Positions 15,595 to 22,571 of a stretch of 23,915 bases of DNA are shown one piece after another. The translations under genes and the position numbers were made by a program. The notes under the pieces are model-generated. The model was not told where the DNA came from. It worked only from the letters and a program-made list of their open reading frames with translations, and did not search any database. This DNA comes from an uncultured Lachnospiraceae bacterium (GTDB lineage Bacteria; Bacillota; Clostridia; Lachnospirales; Lachnospiraceae), in contig CAJURU010000039.1 of assembly GCA_910588845.1 (NCBI GenBank), positions 1-23,915 of the forward strand, given 5' to 3'. Position 1 is the first letter of the stretch. Each line of letters opens with the position of its first letter.

Positions 15595-15777
15595 TTACTC
15601 TATTTTCTGTTCTTTTTTCTCACTATTATTGTTTTCAAAATTCTGAGCGTCAACCAAGCTCTCCTGCCTGCATTTCGGGCAATCAAGCGGAAAGTTTATC
15701 AAGACAGTGCCCTCTCTGATTTTAACACGGGTTTTATTTCCACAAACAGGGCGGAGTACCCATTCTTCTTTTTGCAT
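15595..15777 (-). CDS. Cysteine-rich KTR domain protein
   Basis: A 60-residue protein of the KTR type: PVCGNKTRVKIREGTVLINF followed by CPKCRQ. Family members, common on Clostridia transposons and conjugative elements, normally begin with a CPVCGNKTR zinc knuckle. Here the first cysteine is arginine (RPVCGNKTR), leaving three of four metal-ligand cysteines. The C-terminal tail is charged (NNNSEKKEQKIE). ATG 15777 has GGGAG six bases upstream, so it can be translated. It sits between MATE and TnpV-like remnants and is probably leftover mobile-element cargo. Function is unknown. Confidence 0.75.
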   Translation of the reverse strand: MQKEEWVLRPVCGNKTRVKIREGTVLINFPLDCPKCRQESLVDAQNFENNNSEKKEQKIE

Positions 15778-15808
15778 TCTTATCTCCCTTCTTCCGCAGC
15801 ACAGCGGC

Positions 15809-16285
15809 TTACTGGACAGCCATCTTTTTCGATGTATTCACATACAGCACATATGCGAGAACCAAAGAAACAATATCTGCCACAGGCTGCAATGCATTGG
15901 TAAGGACATAGAACACCCCGAACAGAAAACTTGTGGTAAGCAAAATCCTTGAAAATTGTACCGCATACCCAAATGCACTTGTATCCGCCAGAAAAGCGCT
16001 AACAATCTGATTGGTAAACAATATTGTGACCACTTTCATGGCTACGCCCATTGCTGCAATCGCCATGTCGCCATATTCTGCCATCTGGCTGTTGATTATG
16101 ATTTGTGAAACGCTCATAAGCACAGCACCTAATGCAGAAGGTACGCCAATCGCAAGAACGGCGCTTGCAACTTTGTTTTTTATGGTAAAATATTTCAAAG
16201 AACCACATTCAAAAGATTGCCTATAAGCGTACCCATCATGGCTTTTGCCGATTCCCCCTCTGTTCGGACTACAATTAATACATTT
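15809..16285 (-). pseudogene. MATE efflux transporter remnant with several internal deletions
   Basis: Pieces of a multidrug/Na+ antiporter of the MATE family in correct order but with gaps. The first piece (EGESAKAMMGTLIGNLLNVV) ends in a frameshift at TGA 16195-16197. The next starts LKYFTIKNK and contains VPSALGAVLMSVSQIIINSQ; it jumps at KVVTI to LFTNQIVSAFL, and again at TNALQ to PVADIVSLVLAYVLYVN, ending KKMAVQ. A normal member is about 450 residues with 12 membrane helices; about 155 remain. At least three deletions are implied, two of them in frame. A 129-codon frame from TTG 16198 stays open but cannot fold as a MATE pump. Confidence 0.78.
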
Positions 16286-16718
16286 CTGATTTCAACATCC
16301 CCCAGGACACTTCCATTAGTCCGTTATCCATACATCTGGATATTCTCGACATACTTTGCGTCATTCCTGCTTTGTTAAACTTTTTACGGAAGGATGTTGA
16401 AGTGTATTGATATCCACGGCCACCGTGGAATAAAGGCTTTGCATCAGGATAGTTTTCATGGGCAATATCAAAGTTCTCGAAAACAAGGGCATTATTATTT
16501 GAATGTTCAATGACAAAGGACACAATACTTTTATCTGCCACGTCCAGAATAGCGCTTAGGTATGCTTTCCCACTGGCTCCATACTTCATTTCCGTTACAT
16601 CTGTCAGCCATTTTTCGCCAAAATGCCCAGCATGGAACTCCCTGTTTAAGATTTTTTCAGCGGTAACCTTCGGCACTGATTTCACATAGTTCCTTGTCAG
16701 TTTTATTATTTTGTCCGT
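16275..16718 (-). pseudogene. IS3-family transposase (orfB) remnant
   Basis: About 140 residues of a DDE transposase: the first acidic residue in WLTDVTEMKYG, LSAILDVADKSIVSF, the second motif normally HSDRGFQYTS but here FHGGRGYQYTS (Asp replaced by Gly), then the Glu in NGLMEVSWGMLKSEMY. Loss of the second Asp removes catalysis. The protein is cut after SEMY at TAA 16275-16277, exactly where MATE sequence begins. On the other side, orfA and the N-terminal part of orfB are missing; sequence resembling an element end (GGACAAAATAATAAAACTG) abuts RNYVKSVP. No complete terminal repeats can be defined. Confidence 0.75.
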
Positions 16719-16768
16719 CTACTATAAGGGGAGCATATCAATATGCATTTATTATCACCTCATTATTT

Positions 16769-17800
16769 TTATGGAGCAAACATAGCAAGTTGTATCACAA
16801 ACCTTATAGGCAGTGCAGGATATTTCATTTGATTAAAATCCCCAACAAAAAATAACTCTTTGCCAGGATAATAAAATGCAAATGAGCCTGTCGATCCGCT
16901 ATGACCTATCAAATCGCCTTGCCCTAAAAAGGACGTGGAAAATCCGCCCATTTTTATTCTCATATAGCCGCTTCCATAATAGATAGGAAACATAGATAGT
17001 TGCAATTTTCTATACAGTTTTGAATCAAGAATTTTTTTGTCAAAAAGTTCCCCATGAAAAAAAGCCTGTATAAATATCATTAAATCTCTTGTAGTGGTAA
17101 TACAGCCGCCACTCGCTTTACTACACATTATGAATTGCGGTCTATATAACTGCTTATCTCCATAGTAAACCATAGGTATGTATTCTTTTTCCGAAACAGG
17201 CAGATAAGTTTTCGTCATATTTATTTTTGAAAATATGTATTCTTCAAACACTCTTTCTAATGAGCATTTTGTGACTTTTTCAATAATATCGCCCAGTATA
17301 TTATAGTTAATATCTGCATAGTGGGCATGGTTTTTGTAATTAGGAGGAAAATGAGCATCTTGTTTTTTCGTTAAAGCAATATTTTTGTCAAAAGTAATAA
17401 ATGTATCTGAAATTATAGCTTGTTTTTTGATGCTGTTTTTTCCCTCCTCATATATATCTGCCAATCCGCTTGTTTGGTAGAGCAAATCTGATACTTTCAA
17501 ATCATAAGAAAAATCTTTACCTCTATAAAAATGTAAACCACTTAAATAAGCAGGTTCATAAAAGTTTAGCAGATTATCATTCAATGTCATATAACCTTGT
17601 TGAATGAGAATAAAAATACATGTAGCAGTAAACATTTTTGTTATGCTAGCCGCTATTATTGGACTATCTATATCTTTTTCCCCATAAGCCTTTGAGAATA
17701 CAGTTTCCCCAGTCCCTTTTTCAATTAGGACTACGCTTTCATAAATCTTTTTCGACTGAATATATTCATCAAATAAATCACCATAACTTTTTGTTTTCAT
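16769..17800 (-). CDS. Serine hydrolase, beta-lactamase/PBP-like family
   Basis: A 343-residue protein of the class C beta-lactamase/esterase/DD-peptidase superfamily (PF00144). The active-site SITK (S-x-x-K) lies near residue 53, the second motif is within HYADINYNILGDII, and the third is HSGSTGSFAFYYPG. No signal peptide is visible, so it is probably cytoplasmic and more likely an esterase or peptidase than a resistance beta-lactamase. The gene is visibly more AT-rich than its neighbours, consistent with transfer. The ribosome site before ATG 17800 (GGTGATGTT) is weak. It follows the TetR gene by 84 bases in the same direction and may be its target. Substrate unknown. Confidence 0.9.
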   Translation of the reverse strand: MKTKSYGDLFDEYIQSKKIYESVVLIEKGTGETVFSKAYGEKDIDSPIIAASITKMFTATCIFILIQQGYMTLNDNLLNFYEPAYLSGLHFYRGKDFSYDLKVSDLLYQTSGLADIYEEGKNSIKKQAIISDTFITFDKNIALTKKQDAHFPPNYKNHAHYADINYNILGDIIEKVTKCSLERVFEEYIFSKINMTKTYLPVSEKEYIPMVYYGDKQLYRPQFIMCSKASGGCITTTRDLMIFIQAFFHGELFDKKILDSKLYRKLQLSMFPIYYGSGYMRIKMGGFSTSFLGQGDLIGHSGSTGSFAFYYPGKELFFVGDFNQMKYPALPIRFVIQLAMFAP

Positions 17801-17883
17801 AACATCACCATGTTATCTATTTCCGTTCACCTTTCCGTAATATTTTCAATTTTTTTACTTGCCTAAAATATAAATGCGTTGTG

Positions 17884-18453
17884 CTATGTGGTACGGCTAA
17901 CTATCATATCCATAAGCCAATCTACCTTTGGCAATGGCGTATTGGGGATTCTGACTTTTTCCTGTGCAATTCCCTGTATGGCGCCAAAAACAGCTACACA
18001 TAGTGAATGGGGATTTCCCTCGCGAAACTCGCCACGTTGTTGCCCCTCTAAAATGATAGGAATCCATTGCTTACAAATATCTGCTGATTCCAAAAGTGAC
18101 GTTATCTCCTTTTCATTGACTGCTGTGTACTGCACATTATCCATAAACACAAACATTTTTGCAAAGAAAGAATTGTTTTCTAACTGTTCAAACGTTTTTT
18201 TCATAATTTGAAAAAGGTAATTGCAAGGTGATTCCATTGCCGTTTCTGTATTGATTTTCATTTCTTGGACGCCAATCTTTATTAGTTCAAGATAAATACT
18301 CTCTTTATTACTGAAATAGTGAAATAACAAGCCAGAACTTACACCAGCTTGTCTTGCAATTTCGCGAGTACTTGTGCCGTAGTAACCTTTTTCTATAAAT
18401 ATATCTAATGCAACTCGTAAGAGTTGTTTTTTTCTTTCATCTCCTTTATCCAT
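17884..18453 (-). CDS. TetR family transcriptional regulator
   Basis: A 189-residue regulator. The N-terminal helix-turn-helix (LLRVALDIFIEKGYYGTSTREIARQAGVSSGLLFHYFSNKE, given here by its ends LLRVALDIF and HYFSNKESIY) is canonical; the remaining helices form the ligand and dimer domain. The frame opens at 18492, but ATG 18453 has GGGAGG six bases upstream. Directly before it is a consensus promoter overlapped by a 20-base near-palindrome, so it very likely represses itself. The serine hydrolase gene follows and may be co-transcribed. No efflux pump is present nearby, so the ligand cannot be guessed. Confidence 0.93.
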   Translation of the reverse strand: MDKGDERKKQLLRVALDIFIEKGYYGTSTREIARQAGVSSGLLFHYFSNKESIYLELIKIGVQEMKINTETAMESPCNYLFQIMKKTFEQLENNSFFAKMFVFMDNVQYTAVNEKEITSLLESADICKQWIPIILEGQQRGEFREGNPHSLCVAVFGAIQGIAQEKVRIPNTPLPKVDWLMDMIVSRTT

Positions 18454-18474
18454 GATTAACCTCCCATTTTTAAA

Positions 18475-18520
18475 AATTAAGCACATGCTCAATTATATAC
18501 TGTTGTCTGCCAATTGTCAA
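18475..18520 (-). promoter_or_regulatory. TetR promoter and operator
   Basis: On the minus strand TTGACA (18515-18520), exactly 17 bases and TATAAT (18492-18497), a perfect sigma-70-type promoter. The near-palindrome at 18475-18494 (AATT-x-AGCA..TGCT-x-AATT) is symmetric at 16 of 20 positions and overlaps the -10 box, the usual place for TetR-type repression. Confidence 0.8.
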
Positions 18521-18537
18521 CAAATCGAATAAAACCA

Positions 18538-18717
18538 TCATTTCTTAGCGCGAAAGCCATCTATCGCCCCATAATTTAGCTCTTCACCTGTTGAAAAGCG
18601 GTGTTTGCTGATGAATTCTGCCTTAAATGTCCCATAAAAACTTTCCATTGGAGAATTGTCGTATGGACACCCTGCTTTACTCATACTTTGGCGAATCCCT
18701 TCTTTTTTGCGTGAGTT
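18538..18717 (-). pseudogene. IS3-family transposase C-terminal remnant
   Basis: A minus frame reads KKEGIRQSMSKAGCPYDNSP, MESFYGTFKAEFI, SKHRFSTGEELNYGAIDGF, ending RAKK and TGA 18538-18540. The motif DNSPMESFYGTFKAE is the last catalytic block (Glu) of IS3-family transposases; the rest of the element is absent. It is not the same element as the remnant at 16275. Its upstream border joins the ABC ATPase remnant near 18715. The normal end, with a stretch of about 20-30 residues, is also replaced. Confidence 0.7.
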
Positions 18718-19012
18718 TTCTCCACCCCTTTCAGCGCCGCCGAGTATTCCAGGTAATCCCTGCCGGTAAAGTCACTGTAAAAGCTCGCATCCTTGGGCAG
18801 ATAGCCGATTTTCGCCCGGTATTCTTTCCGTCATACAAAACACTCCCTTTTATGAGGCGCAGCACATCAGCCAATATCCGGATCATGGTGGCCTTTCCTG
18901 CTGCGTTCGGGCCAAGAAGACCGTAGCCCCCCCGTCCCCATGGTGAGTGAAATCTCTTTTAGAATCTTTTGCCCTTGTAGTTTTTTGTAATATTTTTAAA
19001 TTGCAATTCCAT
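18712..19012 (-). pseudogene. ABC transporter ATPase remnant with frameshifts
   Basis: ATG 19012 follows GGAGG and starts MELQFKNITKNYKGK, then the frame stops at a TAA. In other frames the protein continues as ILKEISLTM, GLLGPNAAGKATMIRILADV and IGYLPKDASFYSDFTGRDY up to ALKGVE, where the IS3 remnant begins. At least three frame changes are needed, one in a run of seven G. The Walker A motif, normally GPNGAGKTT, here reads GPNAAGKAT. The signature, Walker B and everything after are missing. It is a dead fragment. The GC-rich sequence at 19020-19128 may be the decayed end of a preceding gene, but I recognise nothing in it. Confidence 0.75.
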
Positions 19013-19128
19013 AAACTACCTCCTCGCCGGAGCGCCGACGCCCCGCATCCCTGCGGCGACCTTGATAGCGGAGAAGTCCGCCCGGTTAAATTTACGGACA
19101 CGCAGCGCAAAATTCCCTGACAACCATG

Positions 19129-19464
19129 CTATTTCCCCCTGTTCTTTTCGCCCCAGACACATAACTGGTCTAATACGCCCATCAGGGATTTCCCCCTTTC
19201 ACTCAGGCTGTACTCAACCTTTGGCGGTATCTGCGGGTATTCTTTCCTGATAATGAGCCTGTTTTTTTCCAGCTCCTTCAGGTTGCTGCTGAGCGTTTTA
19301 TCCGACACGTTTTTTATATACCGTTTCAATTCATTGAACCGCACCACCTCAAATTCCATCAGGCAGTATAAGATAACCATTTTGTGCTTGCCGGATATCA
19401 GCGACAGAGTGTAACTGAACCCAGTATCTTCAAAATTTGCCTTCTCTATATATTTCTTTATCAT
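19129..19464 (-). CDS. HxlR family transcriptional regulator
   Basis: A 111-residue winged-helix regulator. The pattern GFSYTLSLISGKHKMVILYCL, RFNELKRYIKNVSDKTLSSNLKELEKNRLI (first and last parts quoted within 20 residues: RFNELKRYIKNVSDKTL) and YSLSERGKSLMGVLDQLC fits HxlR/MarR-like proteins. Many of these sense aldehydes, quinones or redox stress. The open frame reaches 19569, but the family start is ATG 19464, with AAAGGA upstream. It is divergent from the flavin reductase gene across a 126-base region; such HxlR/flavin-oxidoreductase pairs are common and imply control of the neighbour. No Cys-rich N-terminus is present; Cys residues lie in YCLM and LCVW. Confidence 0.92.
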   Translation of the reverse strand: MIKKYIEKANFEDTGFSYTLSLISGKHKMVILYCLMEFEVVRFNELKRYIKNVSDKTLSSNLKELEKNRLIIRKEYPQIPPKVEYSLSERGKSLMGVLDQLCVWGEKNRGK

Positions 19465-19508
19465 TTTACGCTTTCCTTTATGACAGTACCCTTCGCCAAA
19501 AACAGTAC

Positions 19509-19536
19509 TTGTATTTTCCCCGTTACCAACTATAAT
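19509..19536 (+). promoter_or_regulatory. Promoter of flavin reductase gene
   Basis: TTGTAT (19509-19514), 16 bases and TATAAT (19531-19536), 54 bases before the flavin reductase ATG. The HxlR operator is expected in this divergent region, but no clear palindrome decides its position. Confidence 0.6.
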
Positions 19537-19590
19537 TATATTTACAGGCATAAGCCCTGTCAATCCCATAAAAGAAAAGAGGTATATACA

Positions 19591-20157
19591 ATGAGAAAGA
19601 AACTCAATATCACAGAAGGCATTTTCCCAATGCCTGTCTTAATGGTTGCAACTTACAATGAAGACGGCAGCGTTAATGTCATGAACGCCGCATGGGGCAC
19701 CATGCAGGAAAGGGGCAATATCGCCCTCAATCTGACTGAGACGCACAAAACAGTGAAGAATATCAAAGCAAGGGGCGCTTTTACGGTAAGCATTGCTGAC
19801 GCTGCCCATGTAGCCGAGGCAGACTATTTCGGCATTGAGTCCGGCAACAAAAATGCTGATAAATTTGAAAACAGCGGTCTCACCGCCAGCAAAGCCGAGA
19901 CAGTGGATGCACCTGTCATCAATGAATTCCCGCTCTGTTTAGAGTGTGAGTTTGTCGAATACCAGGACAATCCATACGGATGCGGTGTGATCGGCAGAGT
20001 TGTAAATGCCACGGCAGATGAAAGCGTCATGTCCGGCGAAAAGGTTGATATTTCCCTTGTAAACGCCATAGCTTTTGACCCTTACACGCACGGCTATTAC
20101 AAGGTAACGGAACGGGTTGGCGAAGCCTTCAAGGATGGCCTGAAACTAAAAAAATGA
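19591..20157 (+). CDS. Flavin reductase family protein
   Basis: A 188-residue FMN-binding split-barrel protein of the flavin reductase-like group. The start MRKKLNITEGIFPMPVLMVA, the conserved VNVMNAAWGTMQERGNIAL, ETHKTVKNIKARGAFTVSI and the late ECEFVEYQDNPYGCGVIGRV fit the family. It probably transfers electrons from NAD(P)H to flavin or to an electrophilic substrate; the natural substrate is unknown. ATG 19591 has AGAGG upstream. It is divergent from HxlR and ends in a hairpin terminator, so it is monocistronic and probably induced when HxlR releases its operator. Confidence 0.93.
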   Translation: MRKKLNITEGIFPMPVLMVATYNEDGSVNVMNAAWGTMQERGNIALNLTETHKTVKNIKARGAFTVSIADAAHVAEADYFGIESGNKNADKFENSGLTASKAETVDAPVINEFPLCLECEFVEYQDNPYGCGVIGRVVNATADESVMSGEKVDISLVNAIAFDPYTHGYYKVTERVGEAFKDGLKLKK

Positions 20158-20170
20158 TTTTTGCAGAGCG

Positions 20171-20204
20171 AGGCCTCCGAATAAATGGGAGACCTTGTTT
20201 TTTA
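20171..20204 (+). terminator. Terminator after flavin reductase gene
   Basis: AGGCCTCC (20171-20178) pairs with GGAGACCT (20188-20195) except for one mismatch, with a nine-base loop, followed by TGTTTTTTAG. It lies 13 bases after the stop codon. Bases 20205-20353 hold nothing recognised. Confidence 0.75.
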
Positions 20205-20353
20205 GCATAAATGCCTCATCCAAACCCTGTCCAATCCTGCAAAAGCCATCTTACTAATTTACCATTGTAAACTGGCAATAGGAAACCGCCTGCTCAAATG
20301 TCCAGAAGAAACCGTCTGCCGAAGTCATGAGCCCGGCAATCAAACAAAGCGCA

Positions 20354-20965
20354 TCACTCCATATCAGGAACCTGCCCGTCATGTGCTTTCCACATGCATT
20401 CCGTAACCTGCATATCGGTAAAGACCGCTTTGAATGTTGATTGTTCCGGACTGCAGGCATAAATCCCGAATTTTATCTTTCCTGCCCCCTCCCACATATG
20501 ACAGACACGCATTTGTGTAAAGGAACGTCCATCTGCTGAACATTCGATGCAATAATCATCTTCCCGGCGGCTGAACCTATACCACATCGTGCTGACATCT
20601 GCCGGTATCGCTGTCGTTGCCCAGTCAGAATAACCATGGTTTGTTACGACACTTCCAAGATGCTGAAATTCATCATTCTCATATTCCACGGAACCTTTCA
20701 GCCAGTTTTCACTATCAAGATACATAACAACGCCACACTGGTCAAAGCGGTGATGGCTCTCTGTAAAGTCCGTTTTTACGATAAAGGAGAAATACTTTTC
20801 TTCTGTTTCCAACTGTAATACAGGCGCATTATCATTTCTAAAATGATAATATGTCCTTTGCCACAGGTCTGTCCGGGGCATGGTTACTATTTCTATTTTA
20901 TCTTTATCAATCCTGTATTGCTCAGGCTCTCTTGTCCATCCAAGAATATCTGTATTAAAATCCAT
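20354..20965 (-). CDS. DUF1349 family protein
   Basis: A 203-residue soluble protein with the beta-sandwich (concanavalin-like) pattern of DUF1349: PRTDLWQRTYYHF, FSFIVKTDF, FDQCGVVMYLDSENWLKGS, NHGYSDWATT, MWYRFSRREDDYCIE and IKFGIYACSPEQSTFKAVF. Members probably bind or process carbohydrates, but no enzyme activity is proven. ATG 20965 has GGGAGG five bases upstream. The frame extends upstream to 21091 only because it reads into a copied fragment of a VirD4 gene tail, so the longer start is rejected. It is the last of three small cargo genes on this strand. Confidence 0.9.
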   Translation of the reverse strand: MDFNTDILGWTREPEQYRIDKDKIEIVTMPRTDLWQRTYYHFRNDNAPVLQLETEEKYFSFIVKTDFTESHHRFDQCGVVMYLDSENWLKGSVEYENDEFQHLGSVVTNHGYSDWATTAIPADVSTMWYRFSRREDDYCIECSADGRSFTQMRVCHMWEGAGKIKFGIYACSPEQSTFKAVFTDMQVTECMWKAHDGQVPDME

Positions 20966-21008
20966 GTCTGCCTCCCTTTCCATGTTTCCTTTCCAGTAGT
21001 ATCGGAAC

Positions 21009-21130
21009 GATTCCGTGTAAAAATATGGCAAAATGACTTCCTTTGGCACACGGACAGCCATTGCCCGCTTTACTTCCTTTCTCTGCTCCACACTGAATTT
21101 CCAGTGGAACAGACGGCAGGAGATGGAACC
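21009..21130 (-). repeat. 122-bp direct repeat, copy A (VirD4 gene tail)
   Basis: Copy of 22615-22736 in the same orientation with about 14 mismatches by eye, including an identical block of about 45 bases. On the minus strand it encodes CRLFHWKFSVEQRKEVKRA and then MAVRVPKEVILPYFYTES, a near match to the end of the VirD4 fragment. It lies between the monooxygenase-like and DUF1349 genes, and suggests that cargo entered at a VirD4-tail junction or that two related elements recombined. Confidence 0.85.
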
Positions 21131-21139
21131 GGCTGCCCC

Positions 21140-21472
21140 TTATTCCTTTATAAACGCCCTGTCTGCCACAGGAATCCCGTTTTCATCAGACACATACCGT
21201 TCCACCCTCATATGCAGGCCATATTTTTCCCGAAGTTCCGTAATCTTTGCCATCATGGGAGAAGCATGGTGAACATCTATGGAATGCTGGTCTTTCCAAC
21301 TGTCGATTAAAAGCACTGTCTCCTTATCATCCATAGGGAAAAAATATTCATACCTCATGTTCCCATCTTCCGCACGGATGTCACTGACAGTGCCGCTTGA
21401 AACCATTTCTTCCGCAAATTTTACTGCATTTCCATTCACACCGCTATAATAAATGTTTACTGTAACTGCCAC
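21140..21472 (-). CDS. Antibiotic biosynthesis monooxygenase-like protein
   Basis: A 110-residue ferredoxin-like-fold protein of the ABM/quinol monooxygenase group: VNIYYSGVNGNAVKFAEEM, MRYEYFFPMDDKETVLLIDSW, then KDQHSIDVHHASPMMAKITE with the His residues usual in that family. Members act on quinones or polyketide-like aromatics without a cofactor; here the substrate is unknown. The frame opens at 21511, but GTG 21472 is preceded by AAGGAGG at eight bases and fits the family start. It follows the DUF7660 gene by 47 bases in the same direction. The C-terminal tail (DENGIPVADRAFIKE) is longer than the core fold needs. Confidence 0.88.
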   Translation of the reverse strand: MAVTVNIYYSGVNGNAVKFAEEMVSSGTVSDIRAEDGNMRYEYFFPMDDKETVLLIDSWKDQHSIDVHHASPMMAKITELREKYGLHMRVERYVSDENGIPVADRAFIKE

Positions 21473-21519
21473 TCCATTTACCTCCTTCTGCCCTGAAACA
21501 CAAAACCACATTCCTCTGT

Positions 21520-21768
21520 TTATTCATATATCTTTCCCATATACAATATTTTCGCAAATGTTTTGTAATCCACCTTTTCCCAATCTACCGTGTCATCAAA
21601 AGCAGAACAGTCATCCACCCAGCTTGCCATCTGTCCCAGATAATCAGTAATTGTCGTATTTTCCCATTCCTCAGGATGTTCTTTTGAATCCATTGCTAAC
21701 TGTACAACAAAATTCAAAAAGTCATCCATATTAGCGATATTGTTTATCTGCTCTACCGGATTTTCCAT
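21520..21768 (-). CDS. DUF7660-like small protein
   Basis: An 82-residue acidic soluble protein. The pattern FVVQLAMDSKEHPEEWENTT, DYLGQMASWVDDC and DWEKVDYKTFAKILYMGKIYE matches my memory of DUF7660 proteins, which are often found in polymorphic-toxin or mobile-element neighbourhoods and may be immunity-like. That role is not demonstrated. ATG 21768 has AAGGAG seven to eight bases upstream. It is the first of three cargo genes lying between the nuclease-like remnant and copy A of the VirD4-tail repeat. The 21769-21976 gap holds no recognisable gene. Confidence 0.8.
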   Translation of the reverse strand: MENPVEQINNIANMDDFLNFVVQLAMDSKEHPEEWENTTITDYLGQMASWVDDCSAFDDTVDWEKVDYKTFAKILYMGKIYE

Positions 21769-21976
21769 AGATAATCTCCTTTTCCATTTTCTGACAGATT
21801 ACTTTCACAAAATCCCATACTTGCGAAAAATGCAGTCCAAGTCCGCCCCCCGCTTTCACTTACCGCCTCCTGCCCCATATCCCACATTTTCCCTGTTTCA
21901 AAACGCAAACAGGATTGACAAATTTCCTGCCCGGTGGTATCCTTTTAAGCAAAGAGAGGCGGTTTTGTACCACTGG

Positions 21977-22504
21977 CTACCTGTTAATCCTAAGTGGGTT
22001 ACTCGCTTCTTTTTTTATATCCACCAAGTCATACAGGTACATCTTCCCCTTCCCCATACAGTTTACCACCAGACAGCCGGAATAAATATTATAATTTTCC
22101 GTTTTCACTTCATTGTCATATACCGGCATGGCAATCCGAGTTGTTTAGTAATACCAGCCGTTAGCGGCATCACCGGAATGTTTCTCTTTCCGGTTCTCCC
22201 GGAACCTTTTATCTGATGGAATCCCCACCATTTCACGGATGCCCTGTGCCGCATTGGCTTTCGCCTTTGCCCTGCCGCCTTTCATCTTCCTTGTATATTT
22301 TGAACCCGCATATTTATCCGAAAAGTCTTTTCCCAGATAAATAATGTCGCCGGTCTCCGCTATTTCCACCTGTTCCCCGACAAAGCGTTCCAGATACTTC
22401 TCCACTTCATTCCAGTCGATATTCTGTTTATTGGAAAAGATTATATCAGGCAGGACAACAACCTTACTGCCGTTTTCATCCAGTGCGATTTCCAGTGTTT
22501 CCAT
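21977..22504 (-). pseudogene. Conjugative-element PBECR-like nuclease-domain gene with nonsense codon
   Basis: From ATG 22504 (GGGAGG upstream) the frame encodes METLEIALDENGSKVVVLPD, an acidic N-terminus, and YLGKDFSDKYAGSKYTRKMK. It then reaches DAANGWYY and stops at TAA 22145-22147. The same frame continues past the stop as TTRIAMPVYDNEVKTENYNI and GKGKMYLYDLVDIKKEASNP to TAG 21977-21979. This is the usual sequel in related proteins, which have a third Tyr where the stop is. It resembles proteins with a phage Barnase/EndoU/Colicin/RelE-like nuclease C-terminus found on Tn1549-type elements; the assignment is from memory. The truncation removes the last third, so activity is unlikely. Confidence 0.75.
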
Positions 22505-22571
22505 GACATTCCTCCCTTGTGTTGAAACCATTGTAACACGCACAGAGAGCAATACACAACCGGAAATTTCT

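Noticed and set aside
16733..16746. GCATAT-CA-ATATGC hairpin after the serine hydrolase gene
   Set aside because: The stem is only 6 AT-rich base pairs and no T tract follows on the minus strand, so a terminator is not supported.
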